From NCBI GenBank assembly GCA_009827205.1, contig WUAK01000081.1, forward strand, positions 1 through 10,443: a stretch of DNA of 10,443 nt. Reading direction: 5' to 3'. The notes below the pieces were generated by a model. That model was not told the DNA's origin. It saw only the letters and a list, made by a program, of their open reading frames with translations, and made no database searches. Position 1 is the stretch's first letter. Every line of letters begins with the position of its first letter. Both the position numbers and the translations under genes were made by a program. Source of the stretch: Phycisphaeraceae bacterium. Lineage in GTDB: Bacteria; Planctomycetota; Phycisphaerae; Phycisphaerales; UBA1924. Below are positions 1 through 6,687 of the stretch, piece by piece.

Positions 1-297
1 CATGCAGTCCATTGTGCAAGGGGCGATGATCGCAAGATCCGCGTCTCTCGCCGTAGCAATGTGCTGGGGATCGTCGCTCTCGATGTGATCCCACATCGAC
101 GTATACACGGGCTTACCACTGAGCGCCTGGAAAGTAAGAGGGGTCACGAATTTCGTCGCCGACTCACTCATCAGCACGGTGACCTGCGCACCCGCCTGAG
201 CAAGCTTGCTTGTGAGCGCAGCCGATTTGTATGCAGAGATACCACCGCATACACCCAGGACGATGCGTTTGCCGTTGATGTTCGTGGGGGTGGTCAC
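1..297 (-). CDS. coaC: Phosphopantothenoylcysteine decarboxylase (CoaC, or CoaC half of CoaBC), 5' part only
   Basis: FMN flavoprotein of the HFCD family that decarboxylates 4'-phosphopantothenoylcysteine to 4'-phosphopantetheine in cytoplasmic coenzyme A synthesis. The 99 visible residues show the Rossmann-like start KRIVLGVCGGISAYKSA (about 10-26), the segment FVTPLTFQALSGKPV (50-64), the catalytic-type His in PQHIATARDADL (77-88), and the start of the substrate motif, IIAPCTMDCM (90-99). Start is GTG at 297: an in-frame TGA at 310-312 rules out anything longer, and it lies 22 bases after the rpoZ stop, so the two are probably one operon, as in many bacteria. The Shine-Dalgarno is weak. Odd: the usual PASANT/PATANT motif reads PCTMDC, with Asp where Asn is expected. 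The gene leaves the window before one can tell whether a CoaB synthase domain is fused. Family sure; fused or stand-alone unknown. Confidence 0.9.
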   Translation of the reverse strand, partial: MTTPTNINGKRIVLGVCGGISAYKSAALTSKLAQAGAQVTVLMSESATKFVTPLTFQALSGKPVYTSMWDHIESDDPQHIATARDADLAIIAPCTMDCM

Positions 298-319
298 AGC
301 TGTGCCCGCTCAACCAGAG

Positions 320-565
320 TTAGAGCAAAGCTTCTTCTTGAGGAGCGGCGATCTCGAAGTCACCCTCTTCGCCTGCTTCGACGATCTCGATCTTGTCAGC
401 GAGGATCTCGGCCACGACAAGCTCAAGGTCACTCCTGCCTTCGCGCTCGACCATCGGGCGGGCGCCGTCCATGAGCTGGACGAGCCGGCGCTGGATGACC
501 GTGGCAAGGCGGAATCGGCCGCCGAACTTGTCAACAATCTCTTCGCTCTTGAGTGCTTCGATCAT
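320..565 (-). CDS. rpoZ: DNA-directed RNA polymerase omega subunit
   Basis: Small RNA polymerase subunit that wraps the C-terminal region of beta' and aids its folding and assembly. The 81-residue product has the omega core: GGRFRLATVIQRRLVQL (15-31) followed by GARPMVE (34-40) and DLELVVAEILADKIEI (46-61), then an acidic tail, EAGEEGDFEIAAPQEEALL. Length fits the family (about 70-100). I choose ATG at 565 because MIEALKSEEIVDKFGGRF matches the usual omega N-terminus. A GTG at 601 in the same frame would add 12 unconserved residues. No strong Shine-Dalgarno precedes ATG 565. Downstream, after 22 bases, comes coaC on the same strand, a common bacterial pairing (often gmk-rpoZ-coaBC). gmk is not here: the upstream neighbour is divergent. 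Confidence 0.9.
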   Translation of the reverse strand: MIEALKSEEIVDKFGGRFRLATVIQRRLVQLMDGARPMVEREGRSDLELVVAEILADKIEIVEAGEEGDFEIAAPQEEALL

Positions 566-633
566 AAGTGTCGCTCTTTCGGGCTCCCCGGCAGCCTTCA
601 CCTCGGGCTCGGACCGGTCCGCCTCAGGCCGTA

Positions 634-639
634 ATTCTA
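634..639 (-). promoter_or_regulatory. Candidate -10 box for the rpoZ-coaC operon
   Basis: On the minus strand the hexamer TAGAAT (5 of 6 matches to TATAAT) lies about 70 bases before the rpoZ ATG. No convincing -35 hexamer stands 16-18 bases upstream of it, so this is a weak call. It lies in the 235-base divergent gap (566-800) between rpoZ and the gene at 801. Nothing else is recognisable there except a 10-bp palindrome, GGACCGGTCC, at 611-620, which would fall in the rpoZ leader. Confidence 0.25.
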
Positions 640-800
640 GGCCAGCAAGTCCCCTAAGGGCGAGCGTGTTGCGGCCAGAGGGGCTACCCTATCTCGGCGT
701 CCGAAACGAGCGAACCGGGCTCCCCAAGGAACAATCGGCCCTCCCTTCAACGTAACCCACGGGCCCTTCTCAAGCTCAATCCAGAACAGGCACCCAAAGC

Positions 801-1397
801 ATGTCAGCATCAGAATGGTCATTCGGCGACCGGGTCACTCACGCGGATCGTCCGGAGTGGGGTGAGGGCGAGATCACCGCGATCCAGCCAGTCATCGTCG
901 AGGGACGACCGTCTCATCGGCTGACCATCAGGTTCGAGCGGGCAGGCATCAAAAAGCTCGCCACCTCAGTCGCCAACATCAAGCCAGCCGGCGATCAGTC
1001 TCCCTCCACCGGTCCAGCTGCAGCAGAGCCTGAGATCCATCTCGACGACAAAGAGCTCGCCGTAAAGCTCGAGAGCATGCCCGAGGACGCTATCGATCCG
1101 TTCATCTCGCTCGAGAAGCGATTCGAGTTCACTCTCAAGCTCTACCGTTTCTCGGACCGGGGTGGCTCGCTGCTCGACTGGGCAGCAATGCAGACCGGGC
1201 TGGCGGACCCGCTGACCCGTTTCCTCAGGCACGACCTCGAACTGCATTTCGCCAAATTCCGTCGGAACCTCGATCGCCACACAGGTGATCTTGCCAGCCA
1301 GGTCTCCCGACAAAGCAAACAGACGCTCCGCGATATCGCTGACAAGGCACCCGACCAGGGCCAGCAAGCGCTGCGTCGGATACTCGCCAAGCGTTGA
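801..1397 (+). CDS. DUF3553/Tudor-like domain protein with unknown helical C-terminus
   Basis: No function is established. The 198-residue product has no signal peptide or membrane segment, so it is probably cytoplasmic. Residues about 7-62 form a small beta-barrel pattern: GDRVTHADRPEWGEGEITAI (9-28), then LTIRFERAGIKKLATSVANI (41-60). This resembles DUF3553 and, more loosely, the RNA-polymerase-binding Tudor-like tail of PcrA/UvrD (GDRVxHxxxGxGxV... VxFxxxGxKxL). A low-complexity Pro/Ser/Ala linker (63-79) leads to a mainly helical, charged region (83-198) with no motif I recognise, rich in Arg and Gln at the end. The ATG at 801 precedes the domain by only 8 residues; its ribosome site is poor. 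It is divergent from rpoZ and 225 bases upstream of the coiled-coil gene on the same strand. An interaction with RNA polymerase is inference only. Confidence 0.8.
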   Translation: MSASEWSFGDRVTHADRPEWGEGEITAIQPVIVEGRPSHRLTIRFERAGIKKLATSVANIKPAGDQSPSTGPAAAEPEIHLDDKELAVKLESMPEDAIDPFISLEKRFEFTLKLYRFSDRGGSLLDWAAMQTGLADPLTRFLRHDLELHFAKFRRNLDRHTGDLASQVSRQSKQTLRDIADKAPDQGQQALRRILAKR

Positions 1398-1472
1398 TAC
1401 TGGGCAACAGCCCGCTCAACCGGCCAGTTCTACAAAATCGCACAGCCATCACACGCTGAACCCGTGCTCTGC

Positions 1473-1501
1473 TTGCAGTCTTGCTATGCCATTTTTATCC
1501 G
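1473..1501 (+). promoter_or_regulatory. Weak candidate promoter for the coiled-coil gene
   Basis: TTGCAG (1473-1478) and TATCCG (1496-1501) are separated by 17 bases, just after the only T-rich stretch in the 1398-1622 gap. Both hexamers are poor matches. If used, it would give a leader of about 115 bases that contains the stem-loop at 1565-1586. Confidence 0.2.
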
Positions 1502-1564
1502 GACGCACGCGCTTCGTTCCCAAGTATGGCACGCCGGGCACGCCTGTTGACATGTCTTCTTTGA

Positions 1565-1586
1565 TCGCGGCGTCTGCACGCCGTGA
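1565..1586 (+). other. GC-rich stem-loop in the leader of the coiled-coil gene
   Basis: Nine consecutive pairs (one of them G-U), with core CGGCGT-CTGC-ACGCCG, close a 4-base loop. No T-run follows on either strand, so it does not look like an intrinsic terminator. It lies 37 bases before the ATG at 1623, upstream of the ribosome site AGGAG. It could stabilise or regulate the leader, or be incidental in GC-rich DNA. Confidence 0.35.
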
Positions 1587-1622
1587 CTGAACAACAATCA
1601 AGACAGGCAGGAGCGACAGGCC

Positions 1623-1892
1623 ATGAGCGAGCGAGAATTCCAGAATCAGTTCAACAAGCTTCTCGAGAAAATCAACACCCTCCCGCGCGACCAGCAGGAC
1701 AAGCTCAAGGAGATCGCCTCGGATACCAAGGGACGACACGAACAGATGAAGAAGACCATCTCCGAGCTTCAGGACTCGCTCGACTACCTACGGGTCAGCG
1801 TGAAGTACCTGGTCTTCGATCTCGAGGCAACCCGCCGCGAGAACAAGCAGCTCCGCGCACTCCTCGAACGCAGACCAGAGGGCGACGCGTAA
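1623..1892 (+). CDS. Small coiled-coil protein, function unknown
   Basis: An 89-residue, highly charged cytoplasmic protein with no signal peptide, membrane segment or cysteine. I do not recognise a named family. A short helix (about 3-18) is broken at P21. A long helix then carries an unbroken 3-4 heptad pattern at M42, I46, L49, L53, L56, V60, L63, L67, T70, N74, L77 and L81. The polar T70 and N74 in core positions, followed by two leucine steps, are typical of a register-defining dimeric coiled coil. The most hydrophobic stretch, VSVKYLVFDLEATRREN (58-74), may be the functional part. The start is well supported: AGGAG at 1609-1613, 9 bases before the ATG. It stands alone, with a strong terminator 35 bases after the stop, so it is probably a single-gene unit. 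A nucleoid, division or transcription accessory role is possible but unsupported. Confidence 0.82.
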   Translation: MSEREFQNQFNKLLEKINTLPRDQQDKLKEIASDTKGRHEQMKKTISELQDSLDYLRVSVKYLVFDLEATRRENKQLRALLERRPEGDA

Positions 1893-1927
1893 GCCGCTCC
1901 GATAAGCCCACTTGCACCGCAATCCCC

Positions 1928-1967
1928 AGCACATCAGGCCCATTCCTCCGGGTCTGTTGTGCTTTTT
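1928..1967 (+). terminator. Intrinsic terminator after the coiled-coil gene
   Basis: AGCACA pairs with TGTGCT (six pairs). After one T-T mismatch, CAGGCCC pairs with GGGTCTG (seven pairs, one G-U), closing an 8-base loop (1942-1949). The right arm runs straight into a T-run at 1963-1967. It lies 36 bases after the stop at 1892, the expected place. It separates this transcript from the exported propeller gene at 2047. Confidence 0.85.
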
Positions 1968-2046
1968 GAGGCGCAATCACCAGCGGCATCGCGTTACATT
2001 CTGAAGGCCAATCTGTACCCAGGCCGGATTCTGGAAGGAACCACAC

Positions 2047-3528
2047 ATGCACGCAGCCAAGCTCACGACCGCCGCCACACTCCTCATGCTCGCAAACACC
2101 GCTACATCCGCCCACGCCCAGTGCGATCCGGCCACGATGTTCTCGCAGAGCGTTGGTCTCGCCTCGGGCGATGGGCCATACGACCTTGACGCGGGCGACG
2201 TCAACGGCGACGGCATCGCTGACCTCGTCTCCATCAACGCGGCATCCAGCGATCTCGGCGTCTTTCTCGGTGCCGGTGATAGTACCTTCGCCGCTGTCAG
2301 CTCAAATTCCACCGGCGTCCAGGCGTTCGATGTTTCACTCGGTGACATCGACAACGACGGCGATCTGGACGCGGTGATCGCTGACGTCACAAACGACGCG
2401 ATAGGCATCATGACCAACGACGGCAGCGGGGCGTTCTCTGTCAGCGCAAGCCTGCCAATCTCGGGTGAAACACCCTCTCATGTCCAGCTGATCGACATCA
2501 ACAACGACGGCGAGCTTGATGTTGTCTCAAACGCAGTCTCTAGCAACTTCATCAACGTGCTCATCGGTGCCGGCAACGGCACATTCGCCACTGCAGTGGC
2601 CTATCCAGTCGGAAGCAGCCCGCAGCTCGCAGCCTACGGCGACATCGACAACGACGGCGATATCGACATCGCAACACCCAACACCGGCTCAGACAACATC
2701 AGCCTGCTGCTCAACAACGGCGACGGCACGTTCGCATCGCAAATCATCATCCCGTCCGCTGATGGCCCTGTCGGCGTCGCGATGGGTGACCTCGACAACG
2801 ACGGCAACATCGATCTCGTCGAATCAATCAACGGCACGATGGTGCAGCGAGTCCGATTCGGCGCCGGTGACGGCAATTTCCCTGCATCCACTGACTACAG
2901 CGTCACCGATGTCCCGGGCGACAACACGCTCGCCGACCTCGACAACGACGGCGATCTCGACATCATCACCGTGTTTCTCAGCGGCACAGCGCAGGTCGCA
3001 ACGCTCATCAACGACGGCACCGGTGCTTTCACCGGTCCCTTTTTCTTCGAAGCCGGTGCAGGACCGATCGCACTTCTAGCGCACGACCTCAACAACGACT
3101 TCGCGACTGACCTCGCGACCGCGAACGTGTTCGAAGACAGTGTGAGCGTCCTGACCAACGGTTGCGGCCCGTTCCTCAGCATCACCAGCCAACCGCAGGG
3201 CATCGTCGCCACCGCTTTCGGCCCAGCCGAGCAGATGACCGTCGGTGCACCGCTCGCCGACACATTCCAGTGGTTCTTCAACGACACACCCCTCGCCGAC
3301 GATGCCCGCTACTCGGGTACAACCACCAACACACTGTCTATCAACCCCGATCTGACCACCATCGGCACCTACCGCGTCGAGGTGTCAAACGACGCGGGCA
3401 CACTCACATCGCCGAGCGTGGTCATGGCTGTTATCAACGACTGTCCCGCAGATCAGAACTTCGACGGCAACCTCTCCCCGACCGATTTCACGGCCTGGAT
3501 CAACAACTTCAACAACGGGTGTGAGTAA
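2047..3528 (+). CDS. Exported FG-GAP/VCBS beta-propeller protein with Ig-like domain and GC-type dockerin tail
   Basis: A 493-residue exported protein with a Sec signal peptide (1-24, cleavage likely at SAHA|QC). Seven repeats carry calcium loops of the form DxDNDGDxD, starting at residues 51, 100, 150, 199, 248, 297 and 347, an almost exact 49-50 residue period that fits a seven-bladed propeller. The seventh loop, DLNNDFATD, has lost the glycine. Cys26 and Cys373 flank the propeller and could be a closing disulfide. Residues about 376-463 look like an Ig-like domain (WFFNDTPLADDARYSGTTT, then GTYRVEVSNDAGT). The tail, CPADQNFDGNLSPTDF to NNGC (466-492), holds one complete EF-hand loop (469-480) between two cysteines, the GC-type dockerin of Phycisphaerae. 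The start is supported by GGAAGGAA 6 bases before the ATG. Probable role: cell-surface or secreted binding or adhesion; the ligand is unknown. It converges on the RND gene with only 27 bases between stops. Confidence 0.9.
   Translation: MHAAKLTTAATLLMLANTATSAHAQCDPATMFSQSVGLASGDGPYDLDAGDVNGDGIADLVSINAASSDLGVFLGAGDSTFAAVSSNSTGVQAFDVSLGDIDNDGDLDAVIADVTNDAIGIMTNDGSGAFSVSASLPISGETPSHVQLIDINNDGELDVVSNAVSSNFINVLIGAGNGTFATAVAYPVGSSPQLAAYGDIDNDGDIDIATPNTGSDNISLLLNNGDGTFASQIIIPSADGPVGVAMGDLDNDGNIDLVESINGTMVQRVRFGAGDGNFPASTDYSVTDVPGDNTLADLDNDGDLDIITVFLSGTAQVATLINDGTGAFTGPFFFEAGAGPIALLAHDLNNDFATDLATANVFEDSVSVLTNGCGPFLSITSQPQGIVATAFGPAEQMTVGAPLADTFQWFFNDTPLADDARYSGTTTNTLSINPDLTTIGTYRVEVSNDAGTLTSPSVVMAVINDCPADQNFDGNLSPTDFTAWINNFNNGCE
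2197..3111 (+). repeat. Seven tandem FG-GAP-type blades (about 147-150 bp period)
   Basis: From the first to the last calcium loop the DNA repeats every 147-150 bases. The core GACAACGACGGCGAT or close variants recurs at each loop (for example near 2350, 2650 and 2941). Between loops the blades differ strongly in DNA and protein, so the similarity is held by selection on the loop rather than by recent duplication. The last unit is the most degenerate. Confidence 0.85.
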
Positions 3529-3555
3529 TTGTCCTAGAGAACCCCGAGTCGCATC

Positions 3556-6500
3556 CTAAGCGTTGCTTTGCTTATTACCGCGAAGTTTCTCGCTGAACGA
3601 CTGCACCACGAAGTACAGCATCGGGACAGAGACCACCGATACCGCGGTCGCCACCAGCATCCCGCCGAACACCGAAGCACCAAGCACCTGCCTGCTCTGA
3701 GCGCCGGCGCCAGAGGCAACGAGCAGCGGGATCACACCAAGGATGAAGCTCATCGCTGTCATGAGCACGGCTCGGAACCTCAGCTTCGCCGCGGCGACGG
3801 CTGAGTCGCGGACCGAATCGCCCGATTCCCGGCGCGCCTTGGCGAATTCAACGATCAGAATCGCGGTCTTCGTCGAAAGCCCGATCAGGAGCACCACGCC
3901 GATCTGTGTGTAGACGTTGTTGTCAAACCCGCGCAGCATCACCGCGGCGACCGCGCCGAGCAGTGCCGTCGGCACCGCGAGGCACACAGACATGGGCAGC
4001 GTCCAACTCTCGTACTGCGCGGCGAGCACCAGATACACGAGCACAATCGAGAACAAGAAGATGATCGAGGTAGACCCGCTCGCCTTGTCCTCCTGGTACG
4101 ACAAATCGGTCCACTCGTAACCGATCGAAGGCGGCAGTTGAGACGATGACATATCGCGAACCGTGTCCATCGCCTGACCTGACGAAACACCCGGGGGCGT
4201 GAAGCCGTTGATCTTTGCGGATGGGTAGATGTTGTGATGCGTCACGACCTGCGGGCCGAGGATCTCCTCAATGCTCACAATCGAACCGAGCGGCACCATG
4301 TCGCCAAACGAGTTTCGCACATCCAGACGCAGAATGTCGTCGGGTGTCACACGGAATTGCGCATCGGCCTGAACCTTGACCTGAAAGATCCGGCCGAACT
4401 GCACAAAGTCATTCGCGTAGGCAGAACCTAGATATGCCTGCAGCGCACCGAAGACCTCGCTCAGCGGTACGTGCAGCTTCTGTGCCTGCTCGCGGTCGAT
4501 CTCAACGAACAACTGTGGACTCGAAGCTCGAAAGCTTGTGTACATCCCCGCGATGCTGCTCTGGGTCGCACCGGTCTGGTTGAACGCACCGGCTACCTGT
4601 TCGAGTGTGCCGAGTCCTACACCGCCTCTGTCCTGAAGCGCGAGTGAGAATCCGCCCGACATACCAACACCCGGAAGGCTTGGGGGAGAGAACGCAACAG
4701 CCGTGCCTTCCTGGATCTGCCTGAGCCCCGCGTTGAGCTTTGCAACGATCGCTTCCTGGCTGAGGTCACCGGTCGCCCTCTCGTCCCAATGGTCGAAGGT
4801 CACAAACAGACTGCCTTTGTTCGATCCACCCGAGCCATCGATGATCGAGTATCCACTGATGCCCAGGGTGCCCTTGATACCAGGGATCGATGAGGAAATC
4901 TCGCTCGCTCGGCTCACGACCGCCGCTGTTCGTTCGAGCGATGCCCCCTCGGGGAGCTGGATATTCGTGACGCAATACCCCTCATCCTCCTGGGGCACAA
5001 AGCCCGAAGGCAGGCTTGCGAAACCCATGATCGCCACGACGCTCAGCCCGATGAACAGGACAACACCAACAAACGCGACACGGATGACGCGGTCAACCGC
5101 GCCCTCAAGCCCGTTCGTTGTGCGTTCTAGAACTGAGTTAAAGAGACGGAACGGCGCGAGCGGTTTTCCTCTTTCGCGGAGCAAGATACCGCACAGCGCC
5201 GGGCTGAGCGTCAGCGCGTTGATGCTGCTGAAGACCGTCGCGATCGAGATCGTCACCGCGAACTGACTGAACAGCTCGCCCACGATCCCGCCCATAAACA
5301 CGGTGGGTACGAAAACCGCAAGCAGTACGAGCGTCGTCGCAATCACGGGGCCCGTCACCTCGAGCATCGACTTGATCGCGGCGTCCTTTGCCGAGATTTT
5401 CTCTTCTTCGATCAGTCGTGTTGTGTTCTCCACGACCACGATGGCATCGTCGACCACGATGCCGATCACGAGTACGAGCCCAAACATCGAGAGTTGGTTG
5501 ATCGAATACCCGAGCCCGGCCATCACCGCGAAGGTGCCGATGAGTGAAACGGGGATCGTCACCAGCGGGATGATTGTCGCTCGGAAGCTCTGCAGGAAGA
5601 TGTACACCGTGAGCACCACGAGCACGAGCGTGATAAAGAGCGTCACGACCACTTCACGGATCGAGGATCGCACCACGTCGGTGTTGTCATAGTGCACTTC
5701 GTAGGCCAGTGAATCGCCGTAACTCGTTGAGAACGTCTTTGAGAGGCGTTCGAGCGTGGAGACGACGCCGTCTGCGACTTCGATCGCGTTGGCCCCGGGC
5801 AACTGGTACACGGCAAGAGCAGCGGTTGGCTGCCCGTTGAAATTCGCCTCGGCGTCGTACGTCTGGCTGCCCAGCTCGACCCTCGCGACGTCACGCAGAT
5901 AGACAAGACTGCCGTTCTCGCCAACCTTCACCACGATCGACTCGAACTGCTCTGGCTCCGAGAATCGACCCGTCGTGTTGACTGTGAACTGGAACGCCTG
6001 CCCTGCCGGGATGGGTGGAGCACCGATCTTGCCCGCAGCGACCTGCACGTTCTGTGCCTGGATGGCGCTCATCACATCGCCAGTGGTCAGGCCCCGGCTC
6101 TTAAGCAGGTTCGGGTCAAGCCAGATCCGCATACCAAACTCGCCGGTACCGAACGTCTGCACATCTCCGACGCCGTTGACCCGTTTCACCTCGTCTTCGA
6201 TGTTGAGCTTGACGAAGTTGTGCAGGAAGCTCGAATCGAGTGTGCCATCGGGGCTGTAGAACGCCACGAACAGCGTGATCTCGGGCGATTGTTTGCTTAC
6301 GCTGACACCCTGCCTGCGCACCTCCTCGGGCAATCGAGTCTCAGCGATACTCACACGGTTCTGGACCAGCACGTTGGCGATGTCGAGGTCTGTGCCGACT
6401 TCGAAGACGATTGTCAGAGTCATCGTCCCATCAGCAGTGCTGACACTGGACATGTAGGCCATGCCTTCGACGCCGTTGATCTCCTGTTCGATAGGTGTCG

Positions 6501-6687
6501 CGACTGTTTCCGCGATCGTCTCAGCGTTCGCACCGGGATAGATCGCGCTCACCTGAATCGTTGGGGGAGAAATCGACGGGTACCGGCTGATCGGAAGCGA
6601 TACAAGAGCGACCGCCCCGAGCAGAACGATCACGATCGACACGACTGCTGCGAAGATCGGGCGAAGAATGAAGAATCGACTGATCAC
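3556..6687 (-). CDS. HAE1-type RND multidrug efflux transporter (AcrB/MexB family)
   Basis: Inner-membrane proton/drug antiporter of a tripartite efflux complex; the trimer moves hydrophobic or amphiphilic compounds from periplasm and membrane to an outer-membrane channel. At 1043 residues it is full length (AcrB has 1049). TM1 is about 10-30, then a periplasmic porter loop, TM2-6 about 346-495, TM7 about 535-557, a second porter loop, and TM8-12 about 871-1026. The proton relay is intact: D413/D414 in GIVVDDAIVVVEN (TM4) and K940 in GLSTKTAILIVEF (TM10). The usual Asn after that Lys is Thr. Other hallmarks are YLVLAAQYESW (885-895), MRIWLDPN (186-193) and NGQPTAALAV (284-293). Start is GTG at 6687, sharing GTGA with the stop of the upstream fusion protein, so translation is likely coupled. 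Substrate cannot be told from sequence. Confidence 0.96.
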   Translation of the reverse strand: MISRFFILRPIFAAVVSIVIVLLGAVALVSLPISRYPSISPPTIQVSAIYPGANAETIAETVATPIEQEINGVEGMAYMSSVSTADGTMTLTIVFEVGTDLDIANVLVQNRVSIAETRLPEEVRRQGVSVSKQSPEITLFVAFYSPDGTLDSSFLHNFVKLNIEDEVKRVNGVGDVQTFGTGEFGMRIWLDPNLLKSRGLTTGDVMSAIQAQNVQVAAGKIGAPPIPAGQAFQFTVNTTGRFSEPEQFESIVVKVGENGSLVYLRDVARVELGSQTYDAEANFNGQPTAALAVYQLPGANAIEVADGVVSTLERLSKTFSTSYGDSLAYEVHYDNTDVVRSSIREVVVTLFITLVLVVLTVYIFLQSFRATIIPLVTIPVSLIGTFAVMAGLGYSINQLSMFGLVLVIGIVVDDAIVVVENTTRLIEEEKISAKDAAIKSMLEVTGPVIATTLVLLAVFVPTVFMGGIVGELFSQFAVTISIATVFSSINALTLSPALCGILLRERGKPLAPFRLFNSVLERTTNGLEGAVDRVIRVAFVGVVLFIGLSVVAIMGFASLPSGFVPQEDEGYCVTNIQLPEGASLERTAAVVSRASEISSSIPGIKGTLGISGYSIIDGSGGSNKGSLFVTFDHWDERATGDLSQEAIVAKLNAGLRQIQEGTAVAFSPPSLPGVGMSGGFSLALQDRGGVGLGTLEQVAGAFNQTGATQSSIAGMYTSFRASSPQLFVEIDREQAQKLHVPLSEVFGALQAYLGSAYANDFVQFGRIFQVKVQADAQFRVTPDDILRLDVRNSFGDMVPLGSIVSIEEILGPQVVTHHNIYPSAKINGFTPPGVSSGQAMDTVRDMSSSQLPPSIGYEWTDLSYQEDKASGSTSIIFLFSIVLVYLVLAAQYESWTLPMSVCLAVPTALLGAVAAVMLRGFDNNVYTQIGVVLLIGLSTKTAILIVEFAKARRESGDSVRDSAVAAAKLRFRAVLMTAMSFILGVIPLLVASGAGAQSRQVLGASVFGGMLVATAVSVVSVPMLYFVVQSFSEKLRGNKQSNA

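Noticed and set aside
320..601. GTG start at 601 for rpoZ
   Set aside because: Adds 12 residues not typical of omega; ATG at 565 begins the conserved N-terminus. Not fully excluded, since neither has a strong ribosome site.
206..634. 142-codon open frame on the plus strand across rpoZ and coaC
   Set aside because: It is antisense to two clearly recognised genes, has no family resemblance or ribosome site, and arises from GC-rich codon structure.
1399..1428. ACTGG...CCAGT pair just after the Tudor-like gene
   Set aside because: Only five pairs around an 20-base loop and no T-run, so not a convincing terminator.
1547..1552. Perfect TTGACA upstream of the coiled-coil gene
   Set aside because: No -10-like hexamer lies 16-18 bases downstream; that position falls in the GC-rich stem-loop.
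1583..1969. 128-codon frame overlapping the coiled-coil gene
   Set aside because: Runs through the terminator hairpin, lacks a ribosome site, and its product is Arg/Gln-rich without any motif; the 1623 frame has heptads and AGGAG.
2197..3111. Regular about 147-bp periodicity that might suggest a CRISPR-like or satellite array
   Set aside because: The period is coding, in frame, and explained by propeller blades; conserved parts are calcium-loop codons only.
3558..3575. AAGC-GCTT hairpin near the convergent stops
   Set aside because: Four pairs with a very small loop and no proper T-run; too weak to call a terminator.
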